From Kingdonia uniflora (lineage: Eukaryota > Streptophyta > Magnoliopsida > Ranunculales > Circaeasteraceae): a stretch of 64,000 nt of DNA. Below the pieces are notes generated by a model. That model did not search any database, was not told the origin of the DNA, and saw only the letters and a program-made list of their open reading frames with translations. The stretch lies in contig JACGCM010002481.1 of the NCBI GenBank assembly GCA_014058105.1, positions 1-64,000 of the forward strand. The letters run 5' to 3'. Below are positions 11,960-21,859 of this stretch, in pieces. Every line of letters begins with the position of its first letter. The first letter of the stretch is position 1. A program made the translations under genes and the position numbers.

Positions 11960-12790
11960 TGGTTGATGCATTTGGTTTCTTAAATTATTTAAGGGAAAAA
12001 GGGGCATCAGGCAAGGGGACCCCATGTTCCCATATCTTTTTGTTATGATCATGAAGTGTTTAACAAGATGCTTGAGCATAAAAGAGAGATAGGAGAGTTT
12101 GATTTACATCCTAAGTGTATTAGCCCTGTTATTACACTTTTACTTTGCAGATGATTTAATTGTTTTAATGAAAGGTTCACAATCAAATGGAATTTCCCTC
12201 GCTGACACTCTGAATAGGCTTAATAGATTCTTCTATCTGCAGATTAATCATGATAAGAGTAAGCTGTATGTGGATGTATGTGCAATGAGGTTTGTTGATT
12301 TTATAGGGACACTCTAGTTATATTAGAGGCACCTAACCTGTTAAATATCTAGGGCTTCCCTTACATCACTATACTCAAAGCTCTGGATTGTTTACATCTT
12401 ACCCCTTAATATACCTTAACATCATATCAGCATAGGCTCTTGGAGAATTAGTGGCTGTTATAAGCTGGGAGGCTTGTGCTGTTGAAAGCAGTGCTATCAG
12501 CCATGCATTGTTACTGGTCCACTTGTTATACTTGCCTCAGTCTATTCTAAATTTGCTTAGCTCCATTTGTAGAGAACTTCTTATGGGCTATAAAGATCTT
12601 AATAAGAAGCTTGCAAAGGTTATATAGACTTGATGTTGTTTCCCTTATGATGAAAGAGAGTTGGGCATTAGAGACATAACATTAATAATAGAGTTCTACC
12701 ATGAGGCATATTTGGAATATATATTACTGATAAGGATACTATTTGGGTTAAGAGGTATAAGTATTTTAACTGATTTGATTGTTATTCTGA
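11960..12790 (+). pseudogene. L1-type LINE reverse transcriptase fragment
   Basis: A fragment of a non-LTR retrotransposon RT. In the frame starting at 12003 it reads GIRQGDPMFPYLFVMIMKC, the canonical L1 RT domain, then one stop, then YFADDLIVLMKG, the catalytic box in its FADD form, and LNRFFYLQINHDKSKLYV. Further on, with frame changes, come GRLVLLKAVLSAMHCYWST and YDERELGIRDITLI, both standard landmarks of plant L1 downstream of the catalytic core. The 5' part (ORF1, endonuclease) and a poly(A) tail are not seen, so this is an internal remnant. It is not expressed as protein in this state. Confidence 0.8.
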
Positions 12791-13369
12791 TTCTGAATAC
12801 TTATTTTGATTGTTGAATCTAACACCTGAATGTTGAAGCAAAACGTAAAAAATCATGTTTGTTTGTTTATGAATTTGAAGTCTGAATTGTGTGAAAACTG
12901 TTAAATTCTCAAAATTACATAATTATCTTTTTTTCCTGAACATGTTAGTTCATAATAGCATTTAAAATCAAGTAAACGGATATTGACTAATTTTCATTTC
13001 TTCTCCTCTTGTTACTGATTTTGATATACAATTGACCTCGAGCACAAGCCACTAAAGAATGAGATTAGGATAGGGGCAAAGAAACCAACAGATTAAAAGA
13101 AAAAAAAACTAAAAAAAAGACATAAAGTATTTTTTACCTTTTGTTATACGAAGAAAATCTTATAAAATATGATACTTATTGTGTGAGCAATAAGTATTGG
13201 TCGAATTGAACTAGTGTTTACCGAATATTATTTGTAAAATCATTTTGCGTCCCCAACCACTTCTAAATACTCTTGGGTAATGTCTTTATAGTCGATACTA
13301 CACTTCGAAAAAATCTTGGATATGTCTTTATTCTAAACCAGGATAGTCTCAAGCTTATACTCTAATCTT
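12791..13369. other. Unassigned AT-rich spacer
   Basis: No gene or repeat with a recognisable family. It lies between the LINE remnant and the 3' end of the PADRE pseudogene and may include that gene's former 3' untranslated region. Confidence 0.4.
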
Positions 13370-13990
13370 TGGAGTATCACATATCATCCTCCCATGCTCT
13401 CCATTTTGAATCCCTGAGACCACTTTATCTATTGATACTTTCTTGGTAACTCTTGTAGTTGTTGCTTAGTATTAACTAGCTTATGAGCCGTGCTATGCAC
13501 GAATGTTCAAATCATAAGAGTAGCTCAACTTAGGCTATGAATTACATAATAAGTTAATGATATAGCCAAAGCCAATATTTTGCTCAAACTATTCATATGG
13601 AGTTACACAACTTAGTAATTATAGGTGTGTAATAGCATTTTTAAAACTAATTAAATGGCTACATACTATTACTATTGCAAACACAATGTTAATGTTATAT
13701 GCTAGTCATCTTGTCCTAGTCAGCTTTGACAGCCACATAGGACTATCATTGAGATTAGTATTAATTACTTTTATTTCCTAATACCATCTGTTTGACTCGT
13801 GTCCTTCAGAGTTACAGGATTACTAGGACTAACAAAGTACAGTACAATAAGTTTTGTCTGTTTTCAACTCAATACCCGGTTGGAGATTGTGTAAATCATG
13901 TTGTGAAATCCCAACAACAAAACTCGAGAAAACTGCCATAAAATCCCTTACAAGAATCGGCAAACTGCTCTTCATAAGTTAGGAAAATGT
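13370..13990 (-). pseudogene. Broken PADRE/DUF4228 gene
   Basis: Clearly a relative of the intact gene at 57004-57480. On the minus strand the pieces give SFVVGISQHDLHNLQPGIEL, then KTDKTY, then after the insertion KQQLQEL, corresponding to GFVIGVSQNGLQNLSPGFEL, KTGKLYY and KQQLQEL of the intact gene. The N-terminal MGNC start is missing or unrecognisable, frames shift several times, and a 279-bp element splits it between 13476 and 13754. Without the TE block at 15603-50941 it would sit about 3.6 kb from the next PADRE gene, so it is a dead member of the same tandem cluster. Confidence 0.8.
13476..13754 (-). mobile_element. 279-bp insertion with 10-bp target duplication
   Basis: Flanked on both sides by TTAGTATTAA (13466-13475 and 13755-13764), and absent from the paralogous gene at 57.1 kb, whose alignment there has the length expected of one copy of the 10-mer. 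On the minus strand the element starts TCTCAATGATAG and ends with a small hairpin, CGTGCATAGCACG, followed by GCTCATAAGCTAG. Hairpin plus CTAG is how Helitrons end, but Helitrons make no target duplication; 9-11 bp duplications are typical of Mutator-like elements. No coding capacity. Class left open. Confidence 0.65.
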
Positions 13991-14132
13991 AGAAAGGTGG
14001 AGGAATTGAACTTTTGGAAGTAAAAAAATAGATTAGGTTCCAACCGAATAATTACTTAGAAGATTTTTGAAAAAAAAAATTGCCACAAAACTTTGTGAAA
14101 ATATTGTGTTAAGAATAATTAACTATGTTACC

Positions 14133-14860
14133 TCTGCAACATTATCGAGAGCAAAGATTAATAGAATTAAAACAACAACTGTGGCAAGATGAACTGAAGA
14201 TACCGAAGTGATGATCTGGAGATGATGAGTCGAGGACTAAGTCTCTATCTTTAAGACGTTTCGCAACACTGCCATTTACAACAATTGATTGTTGCTCTCC
14301 TCCAGGATAAAATAGTAGAATGAGAACTTCTTTTGCAAAGAAGAAGTACCTTCTAATGATTTGCACTTTCAACAATTTTACTTAGATTCTAGACTCACGA
14401 TTTGATGAGAAGAGAAGAACTGTGTATTCGATGCATTGATAAATTGAGGCACAGTTTCTCTTTATATAGAGCAAGTTCGAAATGGTAACAAGAGTTATAC
14501 GTCATCAAAAACGTTCGAAACGGAAATGAAATATTTAAGACTTAATTTCGAAACAGTAACGTTTGAGAAAATCAAAACTAAAAAAGTTTAGTTCGAAATA
14601 GACTCGGTCGAATTTGGTTTCCTGGGAACTTCAGATCGAAATAGACTCAGTTGGAATTTGGTCTCATGGTAACTCCAACTCGAAAGAACATGATTCGAAA
14701 TGATCCAGGTTGAGATCGATTGGACTCAGTTCGAATTGGTCCAGTTGGCCCAGGTCGAATAGAATTGGTTTAACAAAATCAATTCTTTCATAGAAGCCCA
14801 AGTTCGAGGCCCAAGCTCATGAGCCAAACAAAGTTTTAAACCCATTTTTTTGGCACAACA
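14133..14860 (-). mobile_element. Probable solo LTR
   Basis: Flanked by TTACC at 14128-14132 and 14861-14865. On the minus strand it starts TGTTGTGCC and contains TATATAAAG (about 14460); the far end reads GTTGCAGA rather than the usual CA. The interior has many TTCGAAA-type repeats (14470-14760). I see no gag or pol next to it, so it is called a solo LTR. A frame of 77 codons at 14142-14375 has no family signature and is not called a gene. Confidence 0.5.
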
Positions 14861-14865
14861 TTACC

Positions 14866-15602
14866 TGATGTAAGAATCTTCTCATTTGTTCAATCATCCT
14901 ATATATTTTTGTGCATAAATATAAAACATAGTGTAAGTGCAACATGTATTGAGAACACCGTAAGTTAATTAAAACTATTAAGAAGTTTGCGTAGAAAAAC
15001 TAATTTAAACACAAACCTTAATGGATTAATCATTTGGTAGTTGTTGTCACCATTTATATAGGATCAGAGTACTGTATACCTTGTCTTAGTATGTGTTAAT
15101 TCATAATTTTAATAGTTTGTAACTTCCACCAGCGATTAGTATTAGCACGTATTGCACTATTGGATTCCCTTGTCAGATCTACACACGTCTTCTTGGAAGT
15201 ATTTTGAAGAAAGAAGGAACTACAAGTTACATAAAGCCCATTAGTAGTTGTCAAGTGCCATTGTTTAAAATAACTTTTACTGCATTTTTTTTCATCTCGA
15301 TTTTAACGTAGTTCCTTTTAGACTTGGTATATGAATTCCTGCTTTATGCCAGATAAGCTGTAATATGAGTATGTGTGTTTCGGAGTTTAAGTGTTTTTGG
15401 TTCAATCCTACCACATTTATGACATATTTCATGTATTATTGTTATGCCTCCTCTGATAGATTGACGATTCATAATAATTTTTGCAGAAATCTCATACTGT
15501 ACAACTAATTAAAACCCAAATGTTTAATATAAGGGTCATATTGACTTGGCACCATCCCATTCCCTCCAATTTTGACGGAAGTTTTATAATGAATGTCTAG
15601 AT
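14866..15602. other. Host spacer left of the nested block
   Basis: No gene recognised. The last five bases (TAGAT, 15598-15602) are the left target duplication of the copia element; the sequence resumes at 50942, and the two sides together would have been the intact intergenic region upstream of the PADRE pseudogene. Confidence 0.5.
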
Positions 15603-15838
15603 TGTTAGGAGTTGGGTCCGGCCCAAGGTGGGAACCCACTGGGTTGGGGTGTCCTACTGGACTCCTAACAAACCCATTGACCATAAGAGTTATGGGGAGA
15701 GTTTGAGTTATTGTATATAACCTAAAAGGGTTAACTTCTTGTAACCTAACCTCTGAGAATATAGAATTCATTATTAATACTATTATACTATTCTCTCATG
15801 TCAATACTTAATAAACTGATAGAATAGGATATCTAACA
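15603..15838 (+). repeat. 5' LTR of copia copy 2
   Basis: Starts TGTTAGGAGTTGGGTCCGG and ends ATATCTAACA. It has a TATA-like GTATATAACC around 15713. The interior follows with CGTTATCAACACTG, matching the post-LTR sequence of copy 1, the presumptive primer-binding region. Confidence 0.9.
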
Positions 15839-17223
15839 CGTTATCAACACTGTGAAGAACTAGTGGATTAGAAGAGATAAATATGGCTCTCCAATCAGTT
15901 TCTTGAGATTTTTTAGCGTTGCGGAGAGGTAATTTTTACCAAATTTTGATTTTTATGTATTAATTACTTGATCTATGATATAGAATATATAGATATCTGT
16001 ATAAGGATTAATAAGTATTTTTTTTTAAATTATTAAGGTTATTTTAGTGGTTTTTTACCTTTCTGAAAGAACAATTTTCAAACTAAAATAGTGATCGCTG
16101 TGATTATCGGATTAACGCACTCTCAATTTTGTTGCGTAACCTATTCCACAACGATCCCATCCGTATCTTGTACGTCTCTGGGAGATGTCCTTGTCTCAGA
16201 AAAATTGATGTAAAAACTGGGCAGTCCACGACCAAAATTAATTTTAAACGGGGTATAAGGTCATGCTGACGTCAGCTAAGGTTTATTATTTTATTTATTT
16301 ATTTTTAAAAATATTTATTAAATCATGATGATATCATCAGATCAATTTCTTAGAAATTGGACCAGGATCAGACCTAATCCAAAAGTCTGAATCAAATCTG
16401 ATTGCTGACGTGGCAGAGATTGAGCCCACACCTGTCAATGTGTTAAAGACACGTGGCAAGTGGGACCCACCTATGTTGACATGGCATGATATGTGGTAGT
16501 GGGACTCACCTTGCTGATGTGGCATGACATGTGTCAATGATACGTGGCATGCGGACGTGGTAGGTGGGGTCTGTAGTTGCTAACGTGCCACATATCATGG
16601 ACATGTGACATGCTGACGTGGCAGGTGGTCTACCTATGCTGGCATGGCAGGCACATGATAGTTGGACCCACCATGAACACGTGGCAGTCACTGTTCATGA
16701 CACCTGACAACATTGTATTGTGCCATGTGGCAGTCACTATTCATTTACATGTGGCAGTACTGTTCATTGACATGTGTCACCGTATGGTGATGACATGTGG
16801 CAGACTAGTTTGACCGGGTCAGCTCGGTCCAAGCCTTGACCCAAACCAAGCCTGGATCGGTTCAGACACTAAATTGGCTTTTTATAGCATAATTTTTGGT
16901 TAAATTTAGTCATTTAAAAAAAATCCTATTGACTGGGCCTACCCCTTGGAGGACCCATTTTTAATTTCTTATGAAAAATATTGTTTAAATTTGTTTTAGG
17001 AGTGGGTGCCTTGTATATGAAAATTGACTAACTTATATGTGATATAAGAAAATAGATTAATAGCTATTTAAGTATCTTACAATAGCAAATAAGATATTAA
17101 TAGTATGCCTCTAGGATACTAATTATCCTGATCATGGATCAGAGATAATACGAAAACTAAGACTAATTTAGAATACGACTGAGGGTCATATCTAAATCAC
17201 GGTTAATTGTCATGGACAAATAA
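15839..17223 (+). other. Copia leader with G-box/ABRE-like motif cluster
   Basis: The untranslated leader of copia copy 2. Between 16400 and 16810 the sequence is GC-richer and repetitive: ACGTGGCA occurs at 16408, 16451, 16542, 16616 and 16679, two of them as CACGTGGC (16450 and 16678), with several CATGTGGCAG variants. CACGTGGC is the core of plant G-box/ABA-response elements bound by bZIP factors. Whether it matters for transcription of the element is inference. No ORF supported. Confidence 0.55.
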
Positions 17224-19870
17224 TTTATATTACATTCTAGGGTATATGTATCAAGACAAATTCTTTTTGATGAGTCTCTCGAGTTGGGGAAAAATAAATC
17301 AAGGGTATAAAATAGTTTTTAATTTACTAGGGGCAATATTGCCTAATGTAAAATAGTCTTCTTTGTCAAACCTACAAAACATCTGTCCTTAGTAACTGAT
17401 TAACTTCCTCCATTACTCCCACAATTTACGATTAAGTTTCTCTCTACACAACTCATCCCTCAATTTCTCTATTTCCAGTTTCAACCAATATTTTGTGTAC
17501 CCTTTGGCATCTTCCCCTTCTTTAAGTTATTTTTAAAAATTGGGCTTCATAGAAATATACTGATGGTAGAAGTTTCATTGCTTCTCTTTCTAAACTAATT
17601 TTTTTCCATATCTCCAAGTTGCAGCAATGACGAAAAGTTATGGAGACAACAATCCCCTCTCCGGTAGATTTGTGAAACGTACATATGCTTCTAATTAAGG
17701 TTCAAATTTTACAAATAGATTTATCGAAAACCTTAATTACTTATGCAATTTAAAGTTTAGGTTTTCTTAGAATGCCTATTTTAGTTGATCCTAGACATAA
17801 TTGGCTAAGCCCTTTTTTGTTGTAAAGATGATGTAAATATGAGGGCTTATATCTCTCTCTAAAGAAACCAAGTACAACCTCGATTTAATCTAATAACTTC
17901 TTTAATTTCAGAATTGGTTTGTTTAATTTTGTTGTTTGGTTTGTGTGATTTTCATTTAGTACAGGGAATTGGCTAGAAAAATATATAGGTGGTTTTTGCT
18001 CAACTATGAACTAAGAAGATTTGGCTTCACAACCTCTTTTTGTCCAACAAAACTATAAGATGCCTAATTCAGGTTTGCCGTTGATTTGAAAATTTATTTC
18101 TTCTTATTTTGTTATCCTAATATTTGATTTATTTCTTGAACTGTTCTAATGTTTTGATGACCATTGATAATCCTATTGATATGGCATCACTGTGTTTGGA
18201 ATGAAGTTATGGGCTGCAGAAGAATATGGGTAGACGATTTATACTATCTGTCAGAAAATAGGTCTATTGTTCATGAAAGTACAAAATAAATACGGCGAGT
18301 CCACCTTTATTTCAGCATTTATCTTCCTAAAAGAAATATCTTTCAAAGTTAATTAAGTAAACTAATGTAGCATAACTAAGTTTATTTAGTTAGTTAGAAG
18401 ATTTCATCTGAATTGTTGGATCGATTTGATCTCTACATGATTGCTAGAGACTCTAAGTGATCTTACCGATAAGGAGATTCTGAAAGCTGAGAAAAACTTT
18501 GGTAATGTCACTATACCAATCTGAGAGAGATTCAAGTGAGTATAAGCTCTGACATTTGAGTATGAATATTTTTCTTTCAAGTTACATTATGATATAGGAA
18601 CTCAAAGACATCTAAAGAGTATATTTTATATTATGCTTTTGCTTCCACGCTACCGTTTGCGTTGACAAGGGTTTCAGAGTACTTTTACATTATATAAAGG
18701 GCTAACTTCGATTGCTTTTGTAATGCCTCTTTATGGAAATCTTTCACATGCAACCCACTAAGTTTGATTAGCCTTCTTTATCTTCTTATGTTGTGGGATT
18801 TGTTTTTTAGCCTCTATGGCTTCTTCTTTTACTTTGATGATGGATTTTTCTTATTGGTGTAAAAAAAATTAATGATATTGAAAGACCTTACCACCTTATA
18901 TAATTCTATCAAAAATGATGCATGCAAGGTTTGACCAATGAGAAATAAAGTAATGTCGTGAAATCCAAACGAAGTCTAATATAAAAATAGTGAAAATTGG
19001 GTTATAGCAACTTCGTCTATTTTGGATCAAGTACATTAATAACTCCAACAAGCTCATAAGAAACTACCACATCTTGGAGTGATAGTCTACTAAATTAAGT
19101 GTCTGGCATAAGAGCAAGTAACAATGTAAAGGACGAAAGAAAAAAGATGGGTTAGTTCGTTATGTAGTTGTACATATTTCTTTCTTCTCACATCTTTTGA
19201 TTCTTTTAAACAACCATTTTTTTATTAGTTGGTAAATGTTTTGGTTTGTTTATTTAGATGCCAACATTGCACACTGAAAAGATGCACTAAGATATGGTTA
19301 AAGTAGGAAGTATTTAAAGAAGAAACATTTGGCTTGATAGGTTTGGTTTTGAGAAGTGAAGATAGAGGTGAGATGATGAGTTCGTAAGATTATGGCAAGA
19401 GTCAACAATTTTATAGTTAACAATCAGTGGCTTGCAATAAGAAAAGAAAGCATTGTTTACTTATACTTGATGATCTTCAATTTCATTTATCCCCCAAATA
19501 AATGTAGATTTCCATTGAACGAGATCTTTATATTGATGTTCTACATTGTAAAAAGTAAATACATGAAGGAAGTTCTTTGTTTGATATATGGGTTGCGTTC
19601 AATGAATTCTTCCATTGCAGTCATTGCTCTTGAATTGTCTTTATTTATAAGTTTTTAAAGCTTTTGTGATCCTTAAATTATTTAAGAAGAGACTACATGT
19701 CACATAAACTTTAGAAAGTAGTATACTCATGAAGGCTAAAATGTTGATGGTATATGGTATTGATGATTTTAATTTTAACCAAAGATATAATGCTTTTTCG
19801 AAGACACAAAAATAATAGCGCCAAAGGCGGGTCGACGCATTCACCGTGACTTGATCACGGGTAGTACTAG
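17224..19870 (+). mobile_element. Helitron-like insertion in copia leader
   Basis: Comparison with copia copy 1 shows an insertion: ...GGACAAATAA is followed in copy 1 by ACTAGAGCTCAATTGGG and here resumes with TTAGAGATAAATTAGG only at 19871. The right end has a Helitron 3' terminus, with hairpin CCGTGA-CTTGA-TCACGG and then GTAGTACTAG, CTAG before a host T. The left end is TTTATATTAC after a host A, close to the usual TC start with one change. There is no target duplication, as expected. About 2.65 kb with no helicase, so non-autonomous. Near 17627 it carries MTKSYGDNNPLSGRFVKR followed by a GT, possibly a captured exon. I do not recognise the source gene. Confidence 0.7.
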
Positions 19871-20989
19871 TTAGAGATAAATTAGGAATTGACTTAGTTT
19901 TCTAAAAACTTGATGTCTAAGGAACCAATTTTACGTATCTAGGTGAAATTAGATGTTACATAATAATATTTAGAGGTATATATGTATTAATAGCAACCTA
20001 TAGTACCTTAGAATGTTAGTTCAAAGATAGGAGTAATCTGCTTATCTTATGAACCCAAAAGACTTTGGGGTTGGACCACTTGTCAGCTAAATATCTAATA
20101 CCCCTCATTTACTAGAATATACAAACCTTATAGAACTTTAGAGATTAGAACACCATAGTTGTTAGAATAAGGAATGCAGCATCTAGTAGTTTTGAATAGC
20201 AGTCTTGGCTAAGACTCTATTAAAGAGCACTTTACGGTTAAGATCACCATTTACGGAGTAAAAGTAGGATTGACGCTTAATAGAAACTTATGAGTATAAA
20301 GCCATGAACAGGGTTCACTTACAATTAATGATTAGGAATCATGTACTTCATTGCGCTATATACCATGAACCACGCGTAATAATTAGAAATCATGTACTTA
20401 ATAGGATTTTATGAGTAATAGGTTATGAACAAGGTTCACCTACAAGTAATGATTGAGAATCGCTGACTTAAATACTATGAATTGCCTTTATGCACATAAT
20501 GTTCATCAAATACTACTACTGGTATTGATCTACATGCATAATCGATGTTAGTGACAGACAAAACATTGAGTACCTCCCATAGTGTAATTTCTATTTTTAG
20601 TACCAATAAACTTGACCTCAATGGATACTGACATCTATATGCTATTGCAGAAATTGGAAAAGACTATTGTTGAGAACAATGAGTCTCTAAAATAATAAAG
20701 TATAAGCTTTGTTTGCACCCTCGCATCTATATTTAGGAAGACCTGATAATGGACTACTCTATACTAATCTAGTATTATATGACTGCGACAAAAATTTTAT
20801 TCAGCATTGCAACTCTACTATAAATCTCACATGGAGAAATAGTGAGGTAAATAAAAATATTGGGAATATTTTATTACATTTTCTACACTTCTAATATTAC
20901 ACTTCCAAAACAATATTTAGTAGTTCACTGTGCACGCAGACCTAATTTAAGTTTTTCTCATCTCTGAGCAAAATAATGAGCTACTGGTT
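19871..20989 (+). other. Second half of copia copy 2 leader and degraded gag start
   Basis: Aligns by eye with the minus-strand leader of copy 1 (about 9660-10430), including repeated phrases around ATGATTAGGAATC and ATGAACAGGGTTCA. Gag itself must begin around 20500-20900 but is too degraded to read; no open frame here can be assigned. Confidence 0.5.
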
Positions 20990-21360
20990 CGGAACCTCAA
21001 GATTTTGCCTACTAAGAGTAAGCATGCGCCAGAGTCGTACAATGTTGAGTCAAGTGATAGGGGAAGTTACAGACAGGGTCGCAACCATGGGTTGATGAGA
21101 GCTGGTAATGATGGCAATATTGAAATTTCAGCCATCAGTAACCAGAGGCAAGAGGAACAAGAAGTTCTACAATTGACCAAAATGGAATATGAAGAATTCA
21201 AAAATGGATACGAGATAGGCGGCACGAGAATATCGTAATGAACTCCCATACCCTGACTTATCACGTGATCACAGCAGGCATAGACCTCGTGACGGTAGAG
21301 TTTGTGGCCATAGATTTCTCCCATGATACTAATGCATCTTTGGATCAAGTTTTAAGAGTG
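20990..21360 (+). pseudogene. copia gag C-terminal remnant
   Basis: Open frame with LLVRNLKILPTKSKHAPE, then a Gly/Arg-rich SYRQGRNHGL, the pattern found in copia gag between the capsid part and the zinc knuckle. The downstream part loses the CCHC motif that is still readable in copy 1. Function in intact relatives is RNA packaging; here it is broken. Confidence 0.5.
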
Positions 21361-21859
21361 AACAATGTAAATTCTCAATAGATGATAATATAACGTAGAG
21401 AGAATACCAAGTAGTAATTTTACTTGTTGCATAGTAGTACTTTTGCTTTATTAATACTCTCATTGACTGAGTTGAGAACTCTTCACTGGTTAGTTTAATA
21501 GAATGCTCGTGACATACACTGGTTCGGTATCCTATCTATGAAATGATCTTTGATTATTTTTTTTTGTAAATTTATTGTTTGGGAAGTAGTTAAATTCCAT
21601 GTACGATAGTTGATCTACTATATACAACCCGCATATGGATCTATCTGCTCATTAAGCATTAACGATAATTGGATGAGTGGCGAGACATGCCTGAGAAACA
21701 TTAGTACCACGCACTGGATCCTTTTGAGATATGAAAATGTTTCTTGTCTCTAACCTTGTGCATCAGGGATGTCACAAATATCATTGACATGACCAACTGA
21801 TAGAACGTATTGAGTACGTCACATTATTATCTCTAATGGTATGATACAGGGTATCTAGT

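Noticed and set aside
14142..14375. 77-codon minus-strand frame beside the PADRE pseudogene
   Set aside because: It lies within the probable solo LTR and has no recognisable domain.
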